Shown here piece after piece: positions 44,757-54,906 of a DNA stretch of 64,000 bases; within the stretch, counting starts at the first letter, position 1; each line of letters begins with the position of its first letter. Under the pieces are notes generated by a model that saw only the letters and a program-made list of their open reading frames with translations, searched no databases and was not told the origin of the DNA. Source of the DNA: Liopterus haemorrhoidalis. Its lineage: Eukaryota > Arthropoda > Insecta > Coleoptera > Dytiscidae. The position numbers were made by a program, and so were the translations under genes. The stretch spans positions 1-64,000 of the forward strand of contig OZ020616.1 in assembly GCA_963971575.1 (NCBI GenBank), written 5' to 3'.

Positions 44757-47449
44757 ATGTTAATAATGCAAGAACATCTGGAGTTCCCCCCTCGTTGGCG
44801 AGTTTACGCCGAGCTGTGCGAAATCGTCCCGCAGAGACTCTGTATCCTATTTACCGTATTCATAATGTATCTCTCAATAACTGGAATACGCACAGATGTC
44901 ATTTATAAAAGTGATTGCGTGTTTGTCTTTAACAAACACGGCATGCAGGTAAATATATAGGTACGTGACAACTGGCCGACCGACTGTTTGAATTACCGCT
45001 GACTGATGGAAAATCACAGTTTACTGCATTAACTAGATTAAGCGCCAGTAACAGCGCTTCCCAACTTTCACCCTTTTCACTTAAATCAACTCCGCTACGT
45101 GCTGCCCACTTTCCGACAAGATAAGGACTCAAATGTTGCAATGTGAAAAGTTAAAACATTGGTAAACAACTGCCAACAGATTGATGACAGTTTGCGGGAA
45201 ACAGTTCAAGTTTGCAACTTGTTTGTCGTTCTCTGGTTCGATTTGTCGATGAAAGAAATCAATGAAGCACATAATTAGAATTCGTGTTCTCTTGGATTCA
45301 CAGTTTTACCCTCGAATGACGTAGAAATATTACAATTTTAATCCAACAATTAATCAGAACCCTCCAACAATTTATTTAGCTAACAAAGAAAACACGTAAA
45401 TACTGTAATTGTTGTCGGTAGCATTTATATATAGAAGAGGAGTGTTTGTTTGTCGTTTATTGTATTGTTGACATGGCGGTCAGCGGTCAGCGTCCCTCAG
45501 CGTCTGTAAACAAGAGCAAATCTGCGTGACTCATCTCACGCTAAATATAGCCCATCGCTGGAACATATTTGAGGAGAGCATTTGAATGGATTTTGACATA
45601 TATCACTAATGATAAGGTAACGAGCCGTGCCCTTCCAAGTAATTTCCCACTCCACAACTTTATATCGCACATTTTCCACGCCATCAACTCCAAGTTGCCA
45701 GCTGATGGGATTAAGCCATTATGTCAGGACACGGGAACACCGAGGGAAGCCCCGCAAAACGAATCACATTTGTATTATACCTGTAATACCTGACATCTGA
45801 TCTACTTACGCGATTACACTACTACTAACATATTATGCTTGATATTCTAGTGCGGTGGTTCTTAATCAGAGATGCAACAAATTTTTTACCGACCGCCAAC
45901 ATATAAAAGGGAGGTATTGTGAGCACACCGATTTTGACATTTCGATGGATCTCCACGAATCGAGGTCCCTACATAACGTTTTGACTATTATTAGCATGTC
46001 TGTCGGTCAGCTAACAACTTTTATTTGAGACATTTTTTGATAAAACGATAAAAATTTGAAAAAATTTTCGAAATTTTTTCTATTTATTTTTTCATACTTA
46101 TATGTAACGTTTCCATGGTTATGATGAATAATATCTCTGTTAGAAAATATCACGCCAAGTAATTTTTACTCTGCTGCTAGAATGTATTTTATACAAGTAC
46201 TTTGTGATGGCGGTCGGTCCTGTGGTGGCCACAGCAAGGGGCGCACACAGTTTTTTGGCTTGGGGGGTTCAATTATACATAATCTTTATAAACACAGGGC
46301 AAAATTTCAATTTCAAGTGAAGAGCAAAAAAAAGGTCCTTCCTTCTAAATTTTAAGTAAAGAGCAAAAAAAAGGTTCTCACTTCTAAGTTTTAAGTGAAG
46401 AGCAAAAAAAATGGTCTTCACTTCTAAATTTTAAGTAAAGAGCAAAAAAAAAGATCCTCGCTTCTAAATTTTAAGTAAAGAGCAAAAAAAAGGTCCTCTA
46501 AAGGTCCTAAATGACTTCTAAGTTTTAAGTGAAGAGCAAAAAAAAAGTCTTCACTTCTAAATTTTAAGTAAAGAGCAAAAAAAAAGATCCTCGCTTCTAA
46601 ATTTTAAGTAAAGAGCAAAAAAAAGGTCCTCTAAAGGTCCTAAATGACTTCTAAGTTTTAAGTGAAGAGCAAAAAAAAAGTCTTCACTTCTAAATTTTAA
46701 GTAAAGAGCAAAAAAAAGGTCCTCACTTCTAAGTTTTAAGTGAAGAGCAAAAAAAAAAGTCTTCACTTATAAATTTTAAGTAAAGAGCAAAAAAAAGGTC
46801 CTCACTTCTAAGTTTTAAGTGAAGAGCAAAAAAAAAAAGGCTTCACTTATAAATTTTAAGTGAAGAGAAAAAAAAAGGCTCCACTTCTCCCAGTACGGGG
46901 GGGGTCCGGACCTCTTGGACCCCCTATTGTGTGCGCCCCTGGCTACAAAAATTTCTCCTATTTGGATTATTTTGAAAAATTCCTGGTCTATTCGGTTGAA
47001 AATGAAAACATAACGGAAAATAGTGCAATGCAATCTATTGTTTAAAATGCAGTTGAATATTGAACAATTACAATTGCAAGATTTAAAAGAATTGTTAGCT
47101 GAGGACAAACTGGTGTCATATAAATTCCTGGCATACTTCATATCGCAGGATCTTTATTATCCTGTTTATATTTGAAATATTCTTACAGGCGCATGTCGGC
47201 TGGCAAGTTGAATGTTGGAAGTTGTTTCTCGTGCTATTTAAAGTGATTCGTTATTCTGTTATGATATGTGCGGAGCTTGGCAATATTCCATTATCATTCT
47301 GGTTGGATTTTTTGCCGCTCGTGCTGATTGCGCATCTTGCAATTACACTCGGAGCTAACAAGTGGAATGACCTCAGTTGCAAACACAGATATCTGTTGCG
47401 AATGACACAAGATTCAAGACACAAAATAAACAATAGACTAGATTTTTGA
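44757..47449 (+). CDS. Possible multi-pass membrane protein, two exons, unrecognised
   Basis: An open stretch 44757-44948 ends at a GTAAAT donor in phase 0. A second, 47189-47449, begins after TATTCTTACAG in phase 0 and ends in a stop. Joined they give about 150 residues. The first has one hydrophobic segment (RLCILFTVFIMYLSITGI); the second has two (WKLFLVLFKVIRYSVMICAEL and WLDFLPLVLIAHLAITLGA) followed by a basic KHRYLLRMTQDSRHKINNRL tail. The layout recalls part of a seven-helix insect gustatory-type chemoreceptor, but no diagnostic motif was seen. An acceptor-like CTGTAG at 44740-44745 means an upstream exon is possible. It would be nested in the KChIP intron and straddles repeats at 45.9-46.9 kb. 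It could be a gene, a pseudogene or chance. Confidence 0.4.
45883..46234 (-). mobile_element. Helentron-like element, reverse, internally deleted
   Basis: It starts TTACCGACCGCCAACATATA, lacks most of the GTCY array and the middle, and ends GTGGTGGCCACAG, where the next element begins. Confidence 0.75.
46235..46944. mobile_element. hAT-like element full of 40-bp hairpin repeats
   Basis: Ends CAAGGGGCGCACACA / TGTGTGCGCCCCTGG. The body (about 46302-46885) is a tandem array of roughly 40-bp units, AAGAGCAAAAAAAAGGTCCT plus CACTTCTAAATTTTAAGTG, each with a CTTCACTT/AAGTGAAG-type stem. No clean 8-bp duplication was found. The open frames here are repeat translations. Confidence 0.65.
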
Positions 47450-47519
47450 ATCAGTTCTGGTAGAAGAGTTACGAACAGAAGGGGTTTACTATAAATAACT
47501 AGTCATCAGTGCTGACATT

Positions 47520-47670
47520 GTGTTTGAAATGGAAACCAAACGCTCTCTGGAGAAGAGATAATGAACTCGGTAACTTTGTAGGATTTCGATAGAAAGTCGA
47601 GTTGAATGTGGTCAAACATGGAATAGTCGTCACAACGCTAACTCTCTTGAGCATGGCCACCACAGAGCAA
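47520..47670 (-). pseudogene. Degenerate copy of a pickpocket exon
   Basis: Minus-strand reading ...LKRVSVVTTIPCLTTFNST then FYRNPTKLPSSLSLLQRA parallels exon 5 of the channel gene (FKKVCNVTDIPCLTTFYPT, FYRNPPKLAGSLSLLQRT). Cysteines flanking it are lost and no neighbouring pickpocket exon was recognised, so this is an isolated, probably dead paralogous fragment. Confidence 0.75.
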
Positions 47671-48175
47671 CTAATAGAAAAAGAAGATCTCAAGCTTGTC
47701 ATATTAGCAGTATACGTACTGCTCCCAGTGGCAACCTGGGAAACTATTTTTTGAAGAAAACGGGGGAATTTTAAATAAAATAATATTGGGAAACTTAATA
47801 TTAAAATAAACATTTTAAATATGTTTGTTAAAATCTGGAAATATTTTAATTATGTACAAAGTGTATGTACGTAGAAGCACTATACTATACAGTGAACAAT
47901 GAAATTGTTAATTTAAAAAAATAATCTCAATCTTAAAAAAAAAAAATGAAATGTTTATTTTAATTTATTTTACCACAAAAGATTAAAATATTAATTACAT
48001 CAATATAAATATATTCCTATTTGCAGTCATAATTAGAATTTTACTCAGACTTATAAATAACAAGAAAAATCAATATGAGTATTTACATGAATAATTTAAT
48101 TTTCCTGACATTTTCATATGATATTTTGTTTAAACTTTTAGTCATTTTTAATTGTTGAAATTAAATCAGAAACTA

Positions 48176-48800
48176 AAAACAAAAAGTCCAAATTTATTTA
48201 ACCGAAAAAGAATTATTTTTTCATCATGACAATGCACGTCCTGCCTCAGCAAAATAACCCGAAAATAATCAAGACTTAAATTGGGAAATTATTCCACATC
48301 CACCGTATTCACCCGATCTCGCGCCTCCAATTTTCACCTATTTAGGTCTATGCAGTGGCTTAGCCAGGATTTTTGTTTGGAGGGGGCCCGGAAGACAGAA
48401 TTATTTAAAATATAAATAATGTTTTTATTTTAAAAAAAAGGTTCTCACTTCCAAAATACAAGTGATGAGAAAAAAAAAGATGTTCACCTCCAAAATACAA
48501 GAAATACAAGAATACAAGTAATGACAAAAAACAAAAGGCCCTCACCTCTTCCTTGCCCCCCCCCTTGGCTGCGCCACTGGTTCTTTGGAACATACACTCA
48601 GAGATAAAAAAAAAAAAACGAAATATGACCGAATTAGAAAATTATTTGATCAGTTATTTTAAGTCAAAACCAGAAATCAGTTATTTTAAGTCAAAACCAG
48701 AAATCAGTTATTTTAAGTCAAAACCAGAAATCTTATCTCTCGAAAAATTAGTACAACGTTGGGAAGCCGTAATAAATAATGATGGAAATTATATTTTGTA
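48176..48800 (+). pseudogene. Mariner transposase relic with nested element
   Basis: The plus strand reads FFHHDNARPASAK, then EIIPHPPYSPDLAPPIFTYLGL, then after the insertion FGTYTQR-like and TELENYLISYFKSKPEI, and EKLVQRWEAVINNDGNYI. These are the catalytic and C-terminal blocks of mariner-type transposases (HDNA, PYSPDLAP). A 27-bp unit encoding SYFKSKPEI is tandemly triplicated (48654-48734). Stops, frameshifts and a hAT-like insertion (48353-48579) make it non-functional. The element edge GGTTCCCCTAATATA is at 49142-49156. Confidence 0.8.
48353..48579. mobile_element. hAT-like MITE, CAGTGGCTTAGCCAGGAT type
   Basis: Ends CAGTGGCTTAGCCA / TGGCTGCGCCACTG. Flanks GGTCTATG (48345-48352) and GTTCTTTG (48580-48587) match at 6 of 8 positions. 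The paralogous uninterrupted site at about 33408-33430 reads AGGTTTATGGAACATACACT, which supports the boundaries. Confidence 0.8.
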
Positions 48801-48829
48801 TATTCTGGGGAAAAAAATGTACTCTAAAA

Positions 48830-49117
48830 CAGTGTTTCTCAACTGTTAGACGTACCGCGGACCAGTAAAATATTTAATTTTTTACCGCGGACCCATAAAA
48901 ATAAATGTGTTATTAAACAAATTGTATATGTAAACTCTATATATATCTTAGTAATAAATAATCACTGAAAAAGTAACTAAATACAAAGAAAATGAACAAA
49001 AGTTCATAAAAAAAATTAACAAAAAATCTCAAAAATAATAATTTAAGCCTTTCGCGGACCACTAAAATTTTGATGAGGAGCACCAGTGGTCCGCGGACCA
49101 CCGGTTGAGAAACACTG
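48830..49117. mobile_element. hAT MITE, GTGGTCCGCG family, perfect 8-bp duplication
   Basis: Starts CAGTGTTTCTCAACTG, ends GGTTGAGAAACACTG; CTCTAAAA is duplicated at 48822-48829 and 49118-49125. Confidence 0.95.
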
Positions 49118-49169
49118 CTCTAAAATAATGTATTTCTTTCCGGTTCCCCTAATATATATAATAAATATC

Positions 49170-49520
49170 GTTTTCATTAAAATGTATTGACTTTGATATT
49201 GGTAATAAGCGCAGGGTCTTTAGTTTGTGGTGGACCGTTGTTTGTTGGGGAGGTTGTCGGGGACGAAGCCGGGGACGGACGTTTGCCGGCGATATTATGC
49301 AGCCAGTTGTTAGTTCTCGTGTGCCGCCGCCGCCACCGCCGCCGCCGCTGCCTCCGATGACGATTTGTGCGTATCCCGGGTGTCCCGGTGTAACGCACTG
49401 ACGTCACAGGCGCTGGGGGCGGCGAGCGGCGGCGGCGACATCCGATCGATACAGCCGTCCGGGCCGACAACAACCGCCGTCAGTTCACGTCCGCTCCCGC
49501 TACACACGCACAACCATTAC
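49170..49520. promoter_or_regulatory. Isolated CpG-rich island, possible alternative promoter
   Basis: This block is strongly GC/CpG-rich (CCGCCGCCGCCACCGCCG, GGCGGCGAGCGGCGGCGGCG) in AT-rich surroundings. It holds a full CRE palindrome TGACGTCA at 49399-49406. A short frame from 49296 encodes a proline run (MQPVVSSRVPPPPP...) and stops after 33 codons. It may be an alternative first exon/promoter of the KChIP-like gene or of an unseen gene on either strand. Ala- and Pro-rich open frames are GC artefacts. Confidence 0.45.
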
Positions 49521-49705
49521 ATCTACAACCATTCTACATCTCTGCAAGTCACAATTAAAACTTGTAAAATAGTTAGATACGTTGGTTGAATTTTTACCAC
49601 TATAGGGAAAAATTGCTAAACGATATGACATCTGGTGGGATTTTAGGAACTAGAGAAATAGACATTCTATCGTGCTTTTTTTATAAAAAATGTTTGCATA
49701 AATAT

Positions 49706-50228
49706 TAGACCGGGAGCTCATGACATTTTTGGTCTCCGATTTCATACAGCATGCCTTTTGGAGGAGAGAATATTTACCCTGTGACAACAAGAAAGGGATG
49801 GTACTAAACCCCTGCACGCTTTCCGGTCATAGGGAAAATTGCATTTCCACTTAAACACAAAATTTTTGTGATTTTCTCTGATGTAATATTGCTTGCCCTT
49901 TTGTCAAAAGAAAGTTATAACAAATTTAAAGTCTTTTAAATATATGCATGCGATTCGGAGGGTCCCAAAGGGCTCAAACGGTCATGTGATCTTGTAATAA
50001 AAAAATATGATTTTCCGCGTTTTCATACAGCATGCTTTCATATAATTAAAAGACTTTAAATTTGTTATAACTTTCTTTTGACAAAAGGGCAAGCAATATT
50101 AAATTAGAGAAAAACACAAAAATTTTGTGCAAGTGGAAATGCAATTTTCCCTATGACCGGAAAGCGTGCAGGGGTTTAGTACCATCCCTTTTTTGTTGTC
50201 ACAGGGTTAATATTCTCTCCTCCAAAAA
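49706..50228. mobile_element. Fold-back element with TAGACCGGGAGCTCATGAC end, copy 2
   Basis: It keeps the intact left arm missing from the 27181 copy; the right end is truncated after TATTCTCTCCTCCAAAA. The two arms of roughly 230 bp pair around the ATGCATGC-containing centre. Confidence 0.8.
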
Positions 50229-50681
50229 TTAATAAAAAAAACATTTTTTTTTATTCCAAAGATAACAAGATATGGACAGTTGCTACATATTTTCTAGTTT
50301 TTGAGATATCAGAAATTTAAAATATCCCTTAGAGGGTTTAAGGAATTCCATCGGGGCGCTCAATTACCTTATTTAATGCTTTATTTTAGTTGTGCTTGTG
50401 TGGTCTATGTGCGCTATGTACAATTCGTGACATTATTAAATTCTCATTAGTATTTCGATGCAGAAAAAGTTTTCCAGGTCAACCGATACAAATCTACAAC
50501 AAACAATCAAAGTAGTAATTCAGTAATTTACAACAGAAGCAATACCTGCTGTTTCCTCATTATACCAATACATGGATTTCATGCACAGATTTATGATAAT
50601 ATCTAGAGAAAAAAAATCACTGGTATAGCTGGAATATGTCATCAAGTCACCATTTAGACTCCAATGAACTTTCCTATGCCG

Positions 50682-50930
50682 GTCACCATGGTGTAGTGGT
50701 CAGCGCATCTGGCTGCTAATCAGGGTGGCTCGGATTCGAATCCCGGTGATGACATGGATGTTTGCATTTCACCAGGTTCCTGCTCTAAGGAGCACGTTCG
50801 CGATGATCATGAGGCAGGACTCATGATCTGGATGAAAAACGTGAAATAAAGCGAATGGACTGTATTGGGCGCAAGCTCACGCGATTGTAGAATGCTGAAG
50901 ATGATATTGGCTATATACAAATTAATGGAT
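50682..50930 (+). repeat. tRNA-derived SINE
   Basis: 50682-50753 resembles a tRNA: A box TGGTGTAGTGGTCAGCG, anticodon loop CTGCTAA (GCT, serine-like), B box GGATTCGAATCC, and acceptor arms GTCACCA/TGATGAC that pair with one mismatch. About 175 bp of unrelated body follows. It is more likely a SINE head than a functional tRNA gene. Confidence 0.6.
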
Positions 50931-51120
50931 TTGCCTAGTAGTTGAAACGCCCCGTAGCAAAGGGTCTTTTGAGCTGTTGTAGTCTTCTAATACACCAGGT
51001 CTGGAATGGAGAGTTTGGACACATAGTCAAGTTCGATTTAAATAAATCCACACTGTATTCCCGAAATAGACTTACACACACGAAAGTGAATGCAGACATA
51101 AAATGCGTTCACGACAACAA

Positions 51121-51739
51121 AAAAAATCAGCTGTGGCAACCACAGGACCGACCGCCATCATAAAGTACTTCATAAAGTAATACATTCTAGCAGCAGAGTA
51201 GAAATAACTTGGCCTAATATTTTTTAACAGAGATATTATTTATCATGACCATGGAAACGTTACATATAAGTATGAAAAAATCGAAAAATTTTATAAAAAT
51301 TATTCAAAATTTTTCGTTTTATCAAAAAACGTCTCAAATAAAAGTTATTAATTATTGCTTTTATAGCAACTTTTGTTCAATAAATTTTTTCGAAATATTT
51401 TTCTGTTGTGAAATATTCATAAAAATCTTAAAATCGACACGAGTAAACTCCACTTTTAATCAACCTATTTTTACCAAAAGTTGATCAACTCGTGCCATTG
51501 ATGGCAGAAGCTTAAATATGAAGTTTCATAAAAATCCTTTCAGCCGAATTTGCTCTGCACGTGTACACAGACGGACAGCCAGACAGACGGACAGACAGAC
51601 GGACAGACAGACAGACATCATGCTAAAAATAGTCAAAACGTTATGTAGGGATCTCAATTCGTGGAAATCCATCGAAATCTCTAAATGTCAAAATCGGTAT
51701 GATCACAATACCTCCCTTATATATGTTGGCGGTCGGTAA
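51121..51739 (+). mobile_element. Helentron-like element, full length
   Basis: Starts AAATCAGCTGTGGCAACCAC, GACR array at 51566-51617, ends TATATGTTGGCGGTCGGT. Same structure as 28163-28783. Confidence 0.75.
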
Positions 51740-52191
51740 TAAACGAATTGAGGTAGGACAAGCTAATTCTACCTCTGCTTAAAGAAGCACGATACCAAGA
51801 GCTCAAATGATGCGCTGACCGAAATGGGCGACTAAAGTACATTAAGACAAGAAACGATTGTATATGTAACATATATTCGTGAACTGAAACAATGCAGGTA
51901 ACGTGTAATGACGATCGGGAACAGGCAGAGCTGAGAATAAATAATCCAAAACACGGTCGTTTCGAGCGTTAGATTGTTACTGATTGAAATATAATGGACT
52001 TAGAAACCCCCCGCTTAGATATTAAATTTTCGTACTAGTGGCGCGAACATGTTATCTCTTAACTTTTTGCCAATGCAATCAATTAAAAGTGCATGGAGAG
52101 TGCGAAACCTGTACTAATTTGGACCAGATTGGTCTTTGGGTCTGGGAGCGCATAGCAAACAGACAGACAGACAGGTATTCGTTTTAATATA

Positions 52192-52763
52192 CAGTACCTA
52201 GACAAAATATTATAACCCCTTATGAATTTTTAAAAATTCATTGTTTTACACAAAATCAACAAAATAGTAATACACCAATTTTATTTTTATTTTATATTTT
52301 ATTATTTCAAATTATTTTAGTACATTTATAAAATGTTTATTAATATTTTGTGTTGCCCCCCTTTGCTTTTATTACTGCCGCAATTCTTCGAGGCATACTC
52401 TCAATACATGCCCTAATACAATTTTCAATTTCTGGAGAGCCATGCCATACTTTTTTAATATTATCTGTTAAAACTTGTTTATTAGTATTATTTAAATCAT
52501 AAACAAGTCTTTTCAGGAGGTTCCAAACATTTTCGATAGGATTGATATCCAGCGAATTACCTGGCCAGGACGAAATCGGTACTTTTTGTTCTTGCAAATC
52601 AGTCTCAGAATAAAAATACAGAGTTGAAGATGTTTAAAATAGCTTATCTTTTAATAAACACACGATATGTTAAAGAAATAAATAAAGTATCATATGATTA
52701 TATGTCGGCTTTTTAATAAACAGTTGTTTTTGGAAGTGGTTATAATATTTTGTCTAGGTACTG
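52192..52763 (-). mobile_element. Internally deleted Tc1-like transposon
   Basis: Ends CAGTACCTAGACAAAATAT and inverse, matching for about 26 bp, with TA at 52190-52191 and 52764-52765. On the minus strand 52340-52597 encodes the C terminus of a Tc1-type transposase (SSWPGNSLDINPIENVWNLL, then RIAAVIKAKGG). The N-terminal DNA-binding half and first catalytic residues are gone, so it is non-autonomous. Confidence 0.92.
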
Positions 52764-52924
52764 TACAAAATGTAGTTGTTGAAAAAACATTTTTGAAAGA
52801 AATGGTTAAATTTAATATTTGTGAAGTGGAGAAGTAACTTTAGATTATGGTCTGTAAAAAACTGCATGTGAATGAATAAGTCGCGAACAGTAGAGTTGTT
52901 GGGGGGTCAGGTGGAGTGTTCTGT

Positions 52925-52956
52925 GGGTGGAGGTGTGGTGGGGGCGGGGGCGGGGG
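52925..52956 (+). repeat. G-rich tract
   Basis: Three G5 runs separated by single C, preceded by GGG: G-quadruplex potential. The complementary strand produces a proline-rich open frame that is not a gene. Confidence 0.5.
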
Positions 52957-53558
52957 TGTAGGTATGTTTGTACACCAATTACCACGGCTGGCTATGTTTT
53001 TAAACTCACTACTAATTAGTGCCTCGTACGAGAGAAACACTTCACCTCGTGCGAATACAACGAAGCGGAAACCCATATTCCAAACGAGGAAAAAATAACT
53101 GGAAAATATTAGATTTAGAGTGTTGCCTGTTGGCTGTTCGCTGTTGGCTGTTCACTGCTGCTTCGCACTCATATCGCCAACGATAGTTTCGGTCGTTACG
53201 ACCATTGTCCCTACATTATGTAAATTGGAATAAAGTAGCGGCCGGTACGCTAATTAAAACCATTTATGTGGTTTCTGTAACATTGGTCTGCACTTGAACA
53301 CAGCCATTCGTTATTAATATAGTGGCTCTGATGGTGCTGGTGATATTACATCTCATTTTAGCTCGACTCAGGCAAAAATGTTGCTAATGAGAAAGACCGA
53401 TAAAAACACGACTGTTTTTTCAAAGTTTGCTGTACAGCCAAGTTTTCTTATCAATTGAATTTATCATTTAGGTTATAATTTCCAGTGACAAGCTTATTGG
53501 CGAATTTTTTTTATATACAAACAATAATTTTAGTGATCGCCTGTATAAGGGAGGTATT

Positions 53559-53943
53559 CAGATCAATCCTGTAAAAAATTACTGTGTAGTAACGTTACTA
53601 CAAGATAAAATATTATTTTGATTAGATGAGTTACGTCCGTAAGTTAGTAATTATAGTTGAAGGTAATGGGATTCGGACCTGTCAGAAAATAAAAACAAAT
53701 TTATTAACTTCGCTAACGTTTCGATTTGATTCGTCTCTGATGAAGATTTAAATAAAATCGAAACGTTAGCGAAGTTAATAAATTTGTTTTTATTTTCTGA
53801 CTGGTCCGAATCCCATTACCTTCAACTATAAATAAAATATTATAAAAAGTATAATGACTTTCATTCATGATAGTAACTGACCTTGATCATAGTGACAAAT
53901 TTAGTTACAATGATCATAGTAACTGAGTTACAGAATTGGTCTG
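53559..53943. mobile_element. Palindromic MITE copy, interrupted
   Basis: Ends CAGATCAATCCTGTAA / TTACAGAATTGGTCTG; ATT is duplicated at 53556-53558 and 53944-53946. The 158-bp form at 26710 and 59723 shows that about 225 bp were inserted. Confidence 0.8.
53653..53829. repeat. 73-bp-arm palindrome with hammerhead-like core
   Basis: Arms 53653-53725 and 53757-53829 are inverse complements with about one mismatch. The 31-bp centre and right arm contain CTGATGA (53737-53743), a short AT stem, then GAAAC (53760-53764) followed by GTTAGC, the arrangement of a hammerhead ribozyme core as found in Penelope-like elements. Catalysis is not shown. Confidence 0.6.
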
Positions 53944-54592
53944 ATTGCGGTCATACCGATTTTGGCATTTATCAGATTTCAATGGATGTCCACGAACTGA
54001 AATCTCTACATACCGTTTTGACCATTTTTGCTATTAACATGATGTCTGTTCGAACTGTCTGTCTGTCGGTCTTGACGTATTAGTTGAACATTTCTATATA
54101 ACTATATAAATCTAAAACATTTTTAAAACCTACAAAATATTTAAAAAATTTATGTGAAGTGTAAAGTTACACACATGGTTTTGCAGGTATTTAATAAGTG
54201 TAAGAAGCCAAGATAATGCTGGATGTCTAAACAAGGAAAATTTGGTCAATATTAAAAATAATGACAGAATTCTTTATTTTTCGAAAAATTAAAATGGTCG
54301 TTAAAATATTTCAGTTCCCATCAATGTATATTATTGAGATTTTTTTCAGATTTTTGTTTAACCCCTCTGGGAAAAAGGGTAGAAAACGAAAATTTTTTGC
54401 CAAAATTTTTTGTAGTCTGCCCCTAATCCATAAAAAAAAAATCTTAAAAAATAAAATTTACTTCATTTTTTACCTATCCATGCATCAAGACGTTTCATTT
54501 GATATTTTACTCAAAAAAAAAAAATTAAATATATTTTTTTCATTAAATATATATATTTGTTAATATTTGTCTCGTGATACGTTTTTTGTATA

Positions 54593-54679
54593 TAAGCTGT
54601 TCACTTTTGTAAGAACACACTAGATCTGGTTATTTTGGAAATTCCCTCTTAGTTTGTTGTTACAAAAGTGAACTGCTTA
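54593..54679. mobile_element. 87-bp minimal MITE of the GTTCACTTTTGTAAG family
   Basis: Consists almost only of its inverted ends (TAAGCTGTTCACTTTTGTAA and inverse); TA at 54591-54592 and 54680-54681. Confidence 0.8.
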
Positions 54680-54906
54680 TATGTGGGTCAAAGAGTTGTA
54701 TAAGCATGCCAAATTTCAACTTTATATGTTCAGAAGTTTAGCAGACAGATACATGAGTGACGTTATAAGGGTTTTTTGGTGATCATACCTACAAAATCCC
54801 AAAAATGAAAGAAAATGGCACAAAGTTATTGAACGATAACATTTTTTTCTACTATTAAAAATATTCTATTAGATAGATAAAAAATCGCTGTAAATTTGAA
54901 TATATA

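Larger units (their letters stand above)
53540..54085 (-). mobile_element. Helentron-like fragment with two levels of nested insertion
   Basis: GTATAAGGGAGGTATT is cut by a 385-bp MITE and the host element resumes at TGCGGTCATACCGATTTTGG, running on to GTCTGTCTGTCGGTC. Inside the MITE sits a palindrome (53653-53829). Confidence 0.8.

Noticed and set aside
45473..45529. Short frame MAVSGQRPSASVNKSKSA
   Set aside because: Eighteen codons only, no splice donor to extend it; cannot be supported as a gene.
46557..46766. Minus-strand frame with repeated FFALHLKLRSED
   Set aside because: Translation of the 40-bp hairpin array.
47047..47176. Short frame MQLNIEQLQLQDLKELLAED...
   Set aside because: Helix-forming and coding-like, but no splice sites link it in frame to the membrane-protein exons and I recognise no domain.
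50682..50753. Functional serine tRNA gene
   Set aside because: The acceptor stem has a mismatch, the variable region is short for a serine tRNA, and a SINE body follows.
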